64,000 nucleotides of DNA from the NCBI RefSeq assembly GCF_025758695.1, contig NZ_JANJQP010000001.1, positions 310,001 to 374,000 of the forward strand. The letters run 5' to 3'. Every line of letters starts with the position of its first letter. Positions within the stretch are counted from its first letter, which is position 1. Shown here piece after piece: positions 53,474 through 62,198 of this stretch. Made by a program: the position numbers and the translations under genes. The stretch is from Oenococcus kitaharae. GTDB lineage: Bacteria; Bacillota; Bacilli; Lactobacillales; Lactobacillaceae. The notes beneath the pieces are model-generated. The model saw nothing but the letters and a program-made list of their open reading frames with translations, was not told the DNA's origin and ran no database searches.

Positions 53474-54040
53474 CTACCATTCTCTGCGTTCTTCTTCCAT
53501 CTCCTCCGAAAGGTCAGTCAGCATATCGAAATCAATCAATTTTAAAGTATAGTCAGGATGTTTACCCTGGTATTCTTTGATAGCTTTGTAATCGTAATCA
53601 GCTTTGCCCGTATTCTCCGGGTCATAGACCATTAAGGCTTCGTCTGTGTGTGTCAGCATAAACTGCTGGAAATTGCGCAACTGAATCGGGCTCTTATAGC
53701 CTTCCTGAGTTAGTGACTGAGAAAAATCAACTTGGCTTCGCAAATTCAATAAAGCACTCTGATGTTCGGGGTTCCATTGCGAACCAAAGTCAGAAAAAGG
53801 CAGCATAATCGCGATTTTAAGTGTAGGAAAGGTCTTTTTTAAGTCAATGGCTGTCTCGCTGGCCCATTGTTCGACCCCTAACTGACCGCTTGTAATCAGC
53901 CATTCTAAGTCATTATTTTCGATTTCATCGACAAGATCATCTTTGATTGCACGCTTAACCACCTGAACCTTGGGATCCTGATCATTAAAAGCGCCGAGTT
54001 CAAAACTGCGATATCCTGTAATCCATAGGCGTTTTTTCAT
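53474..54040 (-). CDS. ypsA: YpsA-like DUF1273 protein
   Basis: A 188-residue protein of the DUF1273/YpsA family (SLOG fold). LWITGYRSFELGAF is the conserved N-terminus, and LITSGQLGVEQWASE the nucleotide-binding-like turn. In Bacillus and Staphylococcus YpsA affects cell division. TAGAAT lies 6 nt before ATG 54040 and overlaps the -10 of divergent recU. A pairing of ypsA and recU is common in Firmicutes. Confidence 0.9.
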   Translation of the reverse strand: MKKRLWITGYRSFELGAFNDQDPKVQVVKRAIKDDLVDEIENNDLEWLITSGQLGVEQWASETAIDLKKTFPTLKIAIMLPFSDFGSQWNPEHQSALLNLRSQVDFSQSLTQEGYKSPIQLRNFQQFMLTHTDEALMVYDPENTGKADYDYKAIKEYQGKHPDYTLKLIDFDMLTDLSEEMEEERREW

Positions 54041-54046
54041 GCCTTT

Positions 54047-54056
54047 ATTCTACAAT
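54047..54056. promoter_or_regulatory. Overlapping divergent -10 boxes (ypsA / recU)
   Basis: The 10 bases ATTCTACAAT hold TAGAAT for the minus strand (54052-54047) and TACAAT for the plus strand (54051-54056), sharing two bases. Each lies exactly 6 nt from the start codon on its side. This is a compact bidirectional promoter candidate. Confidence 0.5.
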
Positions 54057-54062
54057 TGTTGT

Positions 54063-54665
54063 ATGATTAATTATCCCAGCGGCGTCAATCCTAAAAGATC
54101 GCCAAAAACGCAGGCAAGTAAAAATGTTTCCTATGGCAAACGCGGCATGGGACTCGAAGAATTGATCAACGAAGCTAACAGCTATTATCTCAGCAAGCAT
54201 CTAGCTGTTATTCATAAAAAACCGACACCAATTACAGTTGTCCACGTTGATTACCCAGACCGCAGTATGGCTAAAATTACAGAAGCCTATTATGTACAGC
54301 CTTCCACGACTGATTATAATGGCGTCTTGGACGGCCATTATATTGACTTTGACGCCAAAGAGACAAAAAATAAGACCAATATGCCGCTGAAGAATTTCCA
54401 TCAGCATCAAATTACTCATTTGAAGAATGTCCTGGAAAACGGCGGCATCGGTTTTTTCATTCTTGGTTTTACAACACGGTCTGAATTTTATCTTTTTCCG
54501 GCCTCGATTTTAATCAAAATTTGGGATGAAGCCTTGCGTGGCGGGGAAAAATCCGTCCCCTACAGCATCATTTCTCAGCAAGGATTTCAAATAAACAGTA
54601 AAATGATACCTAGCCTTGATTATTTACCGGCTTTGAAGCGTTTTCTAAAATATTTAAATGTCTGA
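54063..54665 (+). CDS. recU: Holliday junction resolvase RecU
   Basis: A 200-residue endonuclease resolving recombination junctions, also needed for chromosome segregation in Gram-positives. KRGMGLEELINEAN at the N-terminus, then GVLDGHYIDFDAKET with the catalytic Asp and Glu-x-Lys, and FHQHQITHL are RecU signatures. ATG 54063 (MINYPSGVNP) is used; TACAAT lies 6 nt before. Its stop overlaps the ponA start by 8 bases, the classic recU-ponA pair. Confidence 0.95.
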   Translation: MINYPSGVNPKRSPKTQASKNVSYGKRGMGLEELINEANSYYLSKHLAVIHKKPTPITVVHVDYPDRSMAKITEAYYVQPSTTDYNGVLDGHYIDFDAKETKNKTNMPLKNFHQHQITHLKNVLENGGIGFFILGFTTRSEFYLFPASILIKIWDEALRGGEKSVPYSIISQQGFQINSKMIPSLDYLPALKRFLKYLNV

Positions 54666-57153
54666 TAATTCTTACAATCCAAATAATTTTCACAATAATT
54701 ACGATGGCAGAATCAGCGGCCCGAATGAGTCTGATCGTGATTTGAATCAAAATCCGATCAACGAAAAAGACGCTGAAAAAATGTTTCCTGATACTAATGG
54801 ACGTCGGCCGATTAGTTTTGGCAGGAACAAAAATAAAAACGGCAGCTGGACTGCAAATGAGCCGAAAAGCAGCGATTTTCATTTCGATGCTTTTTCGCCG
54901 GCAGATCAGCCAGCAACCAGACCCGAAAAAAAAGCGAGTGCAAGCAATTTGAATAAATCAAGAAATGATCGACGCCGCCCCTCTAAAGGCCGTCCTAAAA
55001 AAAAGCGGTCAAAAATTAAACTTTTCGGTAAAATCGCTGCTTGGTGTGTCACAATTGCGGCTTTGGGAATACTGGCCGGTATGGCTGTCTTCTTTACCTA
55101 TGCTGCCGGCGCCCCACCCATTACCGAAGCAGATCTAGCCTCTGAAAAATCAACCGGTTTTTACGACGCGCAAGGCAATGAGTTTTATCAGATGTCACAG
55201 CAGGAACGTGACTATGCTGATCAGTCTGAAATTCCTGAAAGCCTCATGCATGCGGTCGTGTCAATAGAGGACCGACGTTTTTACAAGCACCATGGTGTCG
55301 ACCTCTACCGTACTGTCGGCGCACTTGTGTCAAACTTAAAGGGCAAACTGACAGGACAGTCAACAGGCCTTCAAGGCGGTTCTACTTTGACGCAGCAACT
55401 GGTCAAACTGTCTGTCTTTTCAACAAAAGCCTCTGATCAGACTCTGAAAAGAAAAGCTCAAGAAGCTTGGCTGGCCTTAAAAGTCGAGCGTAATTTTAGT
55501 AAAAACCAGATCCTGACTTTTTATATTAATAAAGTCCCAATGGGCAATGGTATCTACGGCATGAAGACGGGTGCGGAATACTACTTTAATAAGAGTTTGA
55601 AAGATTTGGACCCGGCTCAGACAGCTATTTTAGCCGGCATTCCGCGTTCACCTGTCTATTACGACCCTTACGTCTATCCGGATAATCTCAGAATCCGGCG
55701 CAACGAGGTACTAGCCAGCGAAGCACAGATGGGTTACCTGACCAAGGCTCAGGCCGATCAGGCAATGGCTGAGCCGATTCAGCAAGGGTTGATTCCTAAA
55801 GACCAGCATACGCAGGATTCGACAAGTTCTCACTTAATGGATAGTGCCTATATCAGTTCTGTTCTTAGTGAGGTGCGGCGCTTGGGATATGATCCTGAAA
55901 AAGACGGCCTGAAAATCTATACAGCTCTGAATCCGCGTTTGCAGCAGCGCCTGTATACGGTTTTAAACGGCGGTACCGGTGTTCCTTGGCAGAATGGCAT
56001 TCAAGCAGCCGCTACAGTGACGAACCCTAAAAATGGCCGTGTTGTCGCACAAATTGGCGGCCGCAACAATACTGTGATGTTCGGCCGCAACCGTGCCGTC
56101 CAGACAAATCGATCTTCCGGATCAACAGCTAAGCCTATCGTTGACTATGGCCCAGCCATTGAGTACCTTAATTGGCCAACCTATCGAACTGTTCAGGATA
56201 ACCATTACAAATATCCAGGAACTAATATTGATGTGCACGATTTTGACGGGCGTTTTCTCGGAAATATGACCATGAGACACGCCATTGCGATTTCGCGTAA
56301 TATCCCGGCTATTCATACATTGATGGATGTCGGCATGCCCCGTTCATCAGAATTTTTGAACAAAATTGGTATTCCTTACAAACCAAGCCAGCTAACTGGT
56401 TCTTCGGCTATCGGTATTGATGTCTCAACTGAGCAGGAAGCAGCCGCCTTTGCTGCATTTTCAAATGGCGGTACTTACTACAAACCGCAATATGTCGAAA
56501 AAATCATTACGGCGGACGGCATTACCCATAGTTATGACAATCCAGGGGAAAGAGCTATGAAGGAATCAACGGCTTTCATGATGACCAACATGTTACAAGA
56601 CGTGCCTGAACCAACTGGATCAGCCCCAGGTGCTTTAATTCCAGGTCTCTATCAAGCTGGAAAATCAGGGATTGTCGGCTATGATTCAGCTATCAACCAG
56701 CCATCAGGCGCAGAATCTGATGTGTGGTTTACAGGATACACAAAAAACCTGTCTGCTTCTTTCTGGGTTGGATTTGATGAACCGAACAAACCTGGGAATT
56801 ACATCCCGATGTACTCTGAGTCCTCAATGCCCGAAAGAGCCTATCACGACTTCATGATTGTGGCTTCACAAGGTTATGAAAACACGGATTGGCAAGCGCC
56901 AAGTACGGTTCAGCGAGTTACACGCGGCGGTATTACGGAATACGAAGTCAAAGGTGCTAAATGGAGCAATGGCGGCTTGCCAAACGCATTCCAGAATACA
57001 CCGTCTTCTTCGTCTTCTAGCGCACCAGTCGTCGTAGTCACACCGCCTGCTTCTAGTTCCAGCAGTTCGTCGTCATCCAGTGATTCATCGAGTTCGAATT
57101 CGACTAGTTCATCAAGTTCTTCCGGTTCAGGGTCAACGCCACCGGGACCTTAA
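54658..57153 (+). CDS. ponA: Class A penicillin-binding protein 1A
   Basis: An 831-residue bifunctional peptidoglycan synthase. Long polar, basic cytosolic N-terminus (1-120), one membrane helix (about 124-147), glycosyltransferase domain (EDRRFYKHHGVD, GGSTLTQQLVK, RKAQEAWLAL), then transpeptidase with SGSTAKP (SxxK), SRN and KSG (AGKSG). The last 50 residues are a Ser-rich low-complexity tail ending in PPGP, probably outside the cell. It follows recU with overlap and has its own terminator. Confidence 0.95.
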   Translation: MSDNSYNPNNFHNNYDGRISGPNESDRDLNQNPINEKDAEKMFPDTNGRRPISFGRNKNKNGSWTANEPKSSDFHFDAFSPADQPATRPEKKASASNLNKSRNDRRRPSKGRPKKKRSKIKLFGKIAAWCVTIAALGILAGMAVFFTYAAGAPPITEADLASEKSTGFYDAQGNEFYQMSQQERDYADQSEIPESLMHAVVSIEDRRFYKHHGVDLYRTVGALVSNLKGKLTGQSTGLQGGSTLTQQLVKLSVFSTKASDQTLKRKAQEAWLALKVERNFSKNQILTFYINKVPMGNGIYGMKTGAEYYFNKSLKDLDPAQTAILAGIPRSPVYYDPYVYPDNLRIRRNEVLASEAQMGYLTKAQADQAMAEPIQQGLIPKDQHTQDSTSSHLMDSAYISSVLSEVRRLGYDPEKDGLKIYTALNPRLQQRLYTVLNGGTGVPWQNGIQAAATVTNPKNGRVVAQIGGRNNTVMFGRNRAVQTNRSSGSTAKPIVDYGPAIEYLNWPTYRTVQDNHYKYPGTNIDVHDFDGRFLGNMTMRHAIAISRNIPAIHTLMDVGMPRSSEFLNKIGIPYKPSQLTGSSAIGIDVSTEQEAAAFAAFSNGGTYYKPQYVEKIITADGITHSYDNPGERAMKESTAFMMTNMLQDVPEPTGSAPGALIPGLYQAGKSGIVGYDSAINQPSGAESDVWFTGYTKNLSASFWVGFDEPNKPGNYIPMYSESSMPERAYHDFMIVASQGYENTDWQAPSTVQRVTRGGITEYEVKGAKWSNGGLPNAFQNTPSSSSSSAPVVVVTPPASSSSSSSSSSDSSSSNSTSSSSSSGSGSTPPGP

Positions 57154-57166
57154 AAAGAATAAATAA

Positions 57167-57189
57167 AAAGTCCGCTTTCTGCGGGCTTT
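57167..57189. terminator. Bidirectional terminator
   Basis: AAAGTCCGC (57167-57175) and GCGGGCTTT (57181-57189) pair with one G-T pair and are followed by T-runs. It ends ponA and the convergent dnaD gene. Confidence 0.8.
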
Positions 57190-57198
57190 TTTTAATAC

Positions 57199-57900
57199 TT
57201 ATTCGCCAATTTTTTTCAGGGGAATTTTGATAGTCGGGCTTTTTTTAGTTTGCGGCAGTTTGGCTCCGTGTGGCATCTCAGCAAATTGCTGACGATGATG
57301 CAGGTTATCAGCTTGAGCCTGTGCTTTTGTCTGCACGTGGCTGTTCTTCCAATTCAGGAGTATTTTTTCGATATAACGCAGATTTAATATCTGAGAATTA
57401 ACAGCCTGGCCTAGGGCCGTAACGATTAATTCAGGGCTAAATTTGTCCTTTTTCAGCCATTCAGAAATGGTTTGCAGTTCCATCGGTGTCAGTAGACGAC
57501 CAAACTCGCGTTGGAAAAGCTGATAAAGCTGTTTTTTTGTCCCCGTTTGATCCAAGCTATTGTCCAGTGAAGAGAAAGCTGCCGTATCGTCAGCCCCACT
57601 ACCAATGAGTTTTTGAAATAAATTCGTGAAATCATAGGCATCATTGTCCGCGGACAAAGCGATGAAGTGATGCGTCAGCAGTTTTTCAATATCGCGCTGA
57701 ACAGCCTGCTGAGAAAAATTCGTCCTCGCCGAAATACGCTGAGCATCCGGGAGTGCCACACCTTCTTTTTGAAAAGCCATTAATTGAATCAAGACAACAA
57801 AATCCTCATTGCTGAGACCGAGCTGATGGTAGTTTTGAAACAGCCTCAATGGGATTTCGACGTTGCCTTGAGCCAAGAAATTTTTTAGTCCGTCGTCCAT
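57199..57900 (-). CDS. dnaD: DnaD-like replication protein
   Basis: A 233-residue primosome protein. N-terminal winged helix (LGLSNEDFVVLIQLMAFQ ... ISARTNFSQQAVQRDIEKL) and the C-terminal DnaB_2 domain (FGRLLTPMELQTISEW ... RYIEKILLNWK with the YxxxIxxxW motif). It helps load the replicative helicase. It starts 1 base after the asnS stop and is co-transcribed. nth and ypoC, which in Bacillus lie between dnaD and ponA, are absent. Confidence 0.9.
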   Translation of the reverse strand: MDDGLKNFLAQGNVEIPLRLFQNYHQLGLSNEDFVVLIQLMAFQKEGVALPDAQRISARTNFSQQAVQRDIEKLLTHHFIALSADNDAYDFTNLFQKLIGSGADDTAAFSSLDNSLDQTGTKKQLYQLFQREFGRLLTPMELQTISEWLKKDKFSPELIVTALGQAVNSQILNLRYIEKILLNWKNSHVQTKAQAQADNLHHRQQFAEMPHGAKLPQTKKSPTIKIPLKKIGE

Positions 57901-57901
57901 A

Positions 57902-59209
57902 TTAGGGATGCAAACGATTCAGGGTTCTTGGGAACGGAATTGTCTCACGAATATGGTCTTCACCGGCCACAAAACGAATAAAGCGTTCCAGGCCCAGACC
58001 AAATCCGGAATGCGGCACAGAGCCGTACTTCCTTAAGTCAAGATACCAATCGTATTCCTTTAAGTCCAAATGCTGATCAATCAGGCGCTGTTTGAGATAA
58101 TCATAATCGGTATCCCTTTCAGAGCCGCCGATAATCTCGCCATAACCCTCAGGAGCCATCAAATCAGCCGAAATCACGACATCATCGCGTGTCGGATGAC
58201 GTTTCATGTAGAAAGCCTTGATAGCTTTAGGAAAGTTCACAACGAAGAAAGGTGTCTTGTAGTAGTTAGCCAAAAAGGTCTCTTCCGGCGAACCAAAATC
58301 GACACCCCATTTGATATCAAAGTCATTGTCCTGCAGCAGTTTGACGGCGTCGTCATAGCTGACACGCGGAAAAGGCAGCTTTGTGTAACTGCGTAATTTG
58401 TCGGCATCACGGCCCAGCATTTCTAGTTCAGTCTGGCAATTGTCAACAACTCGCTGAATCAGATAAGCAATCATCCGTTCCTGAACATCCAAAGACTGTT
58501 CTTGGTGCATCCAAGCCATTTCGGCATCAATCATCCAAAATTCAGTCAAATGGCGGCGCGTGGAAGATTTTTCTGCACGAAAAGTCGGCCCAAAATCATA
58601 AACCTTGCCAAAGGCCATTGCGCCAGCTTCAACATATAGCTGACCGGTCTGAGACAAATAAGCTGTCTGGTCAAAATAATCAACAGGAAAAAGCTCAGTA
58701 GTCCCTTCCGGCGCTGAATCGGTCAAAATAGGCGAATCAAATTTCAAAAAACCGTCCTGATAAAAGAAATCATAGATGCCACGAATAATTTCATCGCGAA
58801 TTTTCAAAGTCGCATAGGGCTTTTGATGACGCAAATATAGATGGCGCTGGTCAAAAAGAAAATCAGTGCCATGTTCCTTAGGTGTAATCGGATAACCTTC
58901 CGACTCGCCGACCATGTCGATCGCGGAAACGGCCATTTCATAGCCGAAACTGCTGCGGGAATCTTCGTGAATCTCACCCGTCACATAAAAACTGCTCTCC
59001 TGCTTGAGATGCTCGGCTAATTTAAAAAGCGCCTCGTCCACATCTGCTGAAACGACGACAGCTTGCATAAATCCAGTGCCATCGCGCAGCTGGAGAAAAG
59101 CAATTTTTCCGCTTCCCCGCTTTTGTCTCAACCAGACACCGATTTTAACTGTCTGTCCGACAAAATGAGGGACATCCTCAATTCTGATAACTTTTATTTC
59201 TTCTGACAT
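57902..59209 (-). CDS. asnS: Asparaginyl-tRNA synthetase
   Basis: A 435-residue class IIb synthetase. N-terminal OB fold ([24 protein letters not shown]), motif 2 [21 protein letters not shown] (read as [12 protein letters not shown] then TEFWMIDAE), and motif 3 GFGLGLERF. The H-L-T-E-F-W segment distinguishes AsnRS/AspRS; the residues and length match AsnRS. SD AGGGAG precedes ATG 59209. Upstream are the ypmB-like and dinG-like genes, as in Bacillus. Confidence 0.96.
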   Translation of the reverse strand: MSEEIKVIRIEDVPHFVGQTVKIGVWLRQKRGSGKIAFLQLRDGTGFMQAVVVSADVDEALFKLAEHLKQESSFYVTGEIHEDSRSSFGYEMAVSAIDMVGESEGYPITPKEHGTDFLFDQRHLYLRHQKPYATLKIRDEIIRGIYDFFYQDGFLKFDSPILTDSAPEGTTELFPVDYFDQTAYLSQTGQLYVEAGAMAFGKVYDFGPTFRAEKSSTRRHLTEFWMIDAEMAWMHQEQSLDVQERMIAYLIQRVVDNCQTELEMLGRDADKLRSYTKLPFPRVSYDDAVKLLQDNDFDIKWGVDFGSPEETFLANYYKTPFFVVNFPKAIKAFYMKRHPTRDDVVISADLMAPEGYGEIIGGSERDTDYDYLKQRLIDQHLDLKEYDWYLDLRKYGSVPHSGFGLGLERFIRFVAGEDHIRETIPFPRTLNRLHP

Positions 59210-59227
59210 AAATGCTCCCTGAAAACA

Positions 59228-59740
59228 CTATAAACCTTCGATCACACGATAAACCTTGCCGCTTTTCAAATCAATTGTCAGATAATTAAGCGACTGATTC
59301 TGTCCTTCATAACTCAATTCCAATACCGGCCGCTTTTTGTAAATCGATGGTGCGAAAGAATAAACGTTGTGGACACGGTATTTTTTGTAAATCCGATCCA
59401 ACCGGCTGTTAGATACCTGCTGGCTCACTGGTATTCGGCGAACCAGCTTCTCTTTGCTATTAAAAATGACCAGATACTCTTTTCCTTTGCTATTATCGCC
59501 GTATATCGAATAATAATTGCCGTTGCGGTCCGACGCTTTATAAGTCCTAACACGTGTAATGCCGGCCTCAGATTGTGCCAAAGAGGAAAAACGCGTAGCA
59601 TCATCTCTGCTAGGCAGCAGAATAATGAAAAGATAAACAGATATCAAAACCAGCAAAAAAATACCGATACCGACAATAATCGCAAGTCGGTGGGCTTTAT
59701 TTGATCGTTCTGCATTTTGGATTGTCGAATAGTTGTTCAA
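59228..59740 (-). CDS. YpmB-like DUF5590 membrane-anchored protein
   Basis: A 170-residue protein with one N-terminal helix (about 20-43) and an extracellular domain of two PepSY-like repeats (YKASDRNGNYYSIYGD, and YEGQNQSLNYLTIDLKSGKVYR). This is the YpmB/DUF5590 type, of unknown function, found next to asnS and dinG in many Firmicutes. The start is TTG 59740; TATAAT lies 17 nt before. Probably co-transcribed with asnS. Confidence 0.75.
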   Translation of the reverse strand: MNNYSTIQNAERSNKAHRLAIIVGIGIFLLVLISVYLFIILLPSRDDATRFSSLAQSEAGITRVRTYKASDRNGNYYSIYGDNSKGKEYLVIFNSKEKLVRRIPVSQQVSNSRLDRIYKKYRVHNVYSFAPSIYKKRPVLELSYEGQNQSLNYLTIDLKSGKVYRVIEGL

Positions 59741-59780
59741 AAGGTTTTGACTTAAATTATATAAAAAAACAGCGTGAAAT

Positions 59781-61241
59781 TCATTGTTTCAAAGATAAAA
59801 TCGTGGCAGCCAGATCCGGAAATTCCCGACTTGAATACCAATTTTTCAAATAATCTTTCGCCTGTGTAAACATAATACTCGTCTTATCGATGTTCCCAGC
59901 CAAATCAGCCAGATCAGAAACACCTTTATCGATATCGAATATCAAATAATCATAGTAGGACAGAAATTCATGCTTAGTCACGAGAAAACTCGCCAAATCG
60001 GTGATCGCGATATCCGGAAACTCGTAATCATGCGTGCCAGCTTTGAAATAATCAAAGGTATCCGGTGACGTCTGATCGGCAAATAGGCTGTACAAAGCTT
60101 CTGGAAAACCATTAACGATTTCATTCAAGTTGCCGCTTTTTGTCTCTGTCAGCCAGACCAGCAGCCTCAACTTGGCCAATTGTTTTGTCGGGCTGTCTTC
60201 AATCGCCAAAGCTTCCCTGAATTTGCTCAAGCTGATAAAATCTTTGCGGCTGATTGGGTTAGCAAACAAACTGCGCTTTTCTGGCATCAGCAGCTGGGAT
60301 TTTTCAAACACGAGCTTTTTTCTTTGCGGGTCCTCTTCGATAATCAAGACTTTTGCGCGCTTTGCTGCCAACTTCTCTGCCAGCAGCAGATAAGCATTGC
60401 TTTTGCCAAAACGCGGACGCGAGAAGACAGAAAAAGTTTTTGAACTGCCCTTTTTGAGTTTGGAGAGAAAAATATTGGCAAAACTTTCCTGTCGGGGCCT
60501 TAAAACAGCTGTCACAGGTGTCTTGCGAGTCAAAAAACGCCGTTTTTCCGTCAGCCATGCATGCAGATCATCTGCCTTTGCCCGGTGTACTTGTAAAAGA
60601 TCCAGTTCTTTATAGTGACTGCCCTTGAATTTTGGCTGGCCCTTAACCAGACTGAAAAGATTTTCCGTATTACCGATCAGTGTTGAAGATGAGACCGATA
60701 GATTTTTCAAAGTATTTTGCGAAAGTGATGCCATTCGGTCATGCAGTTTTAAAAACAATTGCGCCGTCGCATAAGCATCCTGATCGGCGCGGTGGTGTCT
60801 GGGAAGTGTGATGCCAAGATTTTCAACCAACTCGTCCAACTTATAACTTGGCATCGTTGGAAAGAGAATCTGCGCCAGTTGAACCGTATCGACTGATTCC
60901 AGACGCAAACGCCGCATCTTAATTCGCGAAAATTCACCATTCAAATAAGGAAAATCATAGTGAACGTTATGTGCAACAAAAACCGTGCCGGCCAGCTGCT
61001 CATGAATCATTAAAGCTAGATCCTCAAAATAGGGCGCATCTTGAACATCAGCGTTTTGAATCCCAGTCAGTTCGACAATCTGCGGCGGAATCCGGACGCC
61101 TGGATTGACCATGGTCTGAAAGTTATTGATGATTTTCCAATTTTGTACAAAACTAATGCCGATTTGAATGATATGGCCGCCCTCTTTGAATGGCGCGGTC
61201 GTCTCGAGATCCACAATTGCAAAAGTTGATTTTTCATCCAT
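59781..61241 (-). CDS. DinG-like protein: intact DEDDh exonuclease, degenerate helicase half
   Basis: A 486-residue protein in the dinG position. Residues 1-165 are a complete DnaQ-type exonuclease: Asp11 and Glu13 in IVDLETT, Asp96 in HNVHYDFPYL, His150 and Asp155 in HHRADQDAYA. The rest resembles the start of a DinG helicase (RPRQESFANIFLSKL, 248-262) but Walker A reads FSRPRFGKSNAYLL in place of A-TGTGKT-AYLL, and the DEAH box is LIFDIDKG (about 437). About 400 C-terminal residues (motifs V, VI) are missing compared with the usual 900. No frameshift restores them. TAAAAT lies 7 nt before ATG 61241. Confidence 0.8.
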   Translation of the reverse strand: MDEKSTFAIVDLETTAPFKEGGHIIQIGISFVQNWKIINNFQTMVNPGVRIPPQIVELTGIQNADVQDAPYFEDLALMIHEQLAGTVFVAHNVHYDFPYLNGEFSRIKMRRLRLESVDTVQLAQILFPTMPSYKLDELVENLGITLPRHHRADQDAYATAQLFLKLHDRMASLSQNTLKNLSVSSSTLIGNTENLFSLVKGQPKFKGSHYKELDLLQVHRAKADDLHAWLTEKRRFLTRKTPVTAVLRPRQESFANIFLSKLKKGSSKTFSVFSRPRFGKSNAYLLLAEKLAAKRAKVLIIEEDPQRKKLVFEKSQLLMPEKRSLFANPISRKDFISLSKFREALAIEDSPTKQLAKLRLLVWLTETKSGNLNEIVNGFPEALYSLFADQTSPDTFDYFKAGTHDYEFPDIAITDLASFLVTKHEFLSYYDYLIFDIDKGVSDLADLAGNIDKTSIMFTQAKDYLKNWYSSREFPDLAATILSLKQ

Positions 61242-61277
61242 CTACAAAATTTTACCTTTTTTACTACAATTAGTATT

Positions 61278-62198
61278 ATGAATTTCGGATTTGGACAGTC
61301 ACACGCAAAAGCACATCTCTTAGGAGAACATTCGGTTGTTTACGGTTATCCTGCAATTATCGCGCCATTATTGAGTTTGAATTGTAAAGCAGAGGTTATC
61401 AGCTCTGACCAGACATTAATTGAAACAGATAATTTTTCTGGTACCATGTATCAATTGAATTATCGTTTTTCCGGCATCTACAGCCTATTGACCGAACTGC
61501 TGAAATTTTTCCAGCAGCCTGATTTACCCTTTAAATTACATATCAAATCAAATGTCCCTTCAAAAAAAGGCCTCGGGTCTTCAGCGGCCTATTCAGTCGC
61601 CATCACGAAAGCCTTTTTTGACTTTTTTGATTATCAATACAGCGACGAGGAGGTCTACAACTTTTCTCAAATTGCAGAAAACAAAAATCATGGCAAATCA
61701 TCGGGCGGCGATACTTATGCAGTTATGGCCGACGGGCCGATTTTTTTTGACAGCAGCAAAGACGCAACTATTTTAAAACTTGACACGGAAGCCTATATCG
61801 TTATCGCCGATTCTGGAACAGCCGGGCTCACTTCGCAAGCTGTCAAATTAGTCGCCGATAATTATCACAGAGATCCAAAAAAATACGGCAGTTATTTTAA
61901 GGAAATGGGCGCGATTGCCGAAAGCGGCCGTGAAGAAATCATTGCCGGCGATTTAGTTGACTTTGGGAATTTGATGTCCCGCAATCAAAAACTGCTCGCG
62001 CAATTAGGTGTTTCTACACCCTACCTGGAACGACTAATTAAAATCGCCATTAAAAATGGTGCACTTGGAGCTAAATTAACCGGCGGCGGCCTAGGCGGCA
62101 GCATCGTGGCTTTAGCAAGTGATAAAGGGACTGCTAATCAGATTAAGAGCGCCTTGTCACAATCCGGTGCGACCGGCAGCTGGATTTCAAAAATATAA
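61278..62198 (+). CDS. mvk: Mevalonate kinase
   Basis: A 306-residue GHMP kinase, the first of three ATP-using steps from mevalonate. HAKAHLLGEHSVVYGYPA at the N-terminus, the ATP loop KKGLGSSAAYSVAI (about 94-107), ENKNHGKSSGGDTY with the catalytic Asp, and TGGGLGGSI near the end. TACAAT lies 7 nt before ATG 61278 with no SD, so it may be leaderless. Its stop overlaps the mvaD start (TAATG), so the genes are coupled. Confidence 0.95.
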   Translation: MNFGFGQSHAKAHLLGEHSVVYGYPAIIAPLLSLNCKAEVISSDQTLIETDNFSGTMYQLNYRFSGIYSLLTELLKFFQQPDLPFKLHIKSNVPSKKGLGSSAAYSVAITKAFFDFFDYQYSDEEVYNFSQIAENKNHGKSSGGDTYAVMADGPIFFDSSKDATILKLDTEAYIVIADSGTAGLTSQAVKLVADNYHRDPKKYGSYFKEMGAIAESGREEIIAGDLVDFGNLMSRNQKLLAQLGVSTPYLERLIKIAIKNGALGAKLTGGGLGGSIVALASDKGTANQIKSALSQSGATGSWISKI

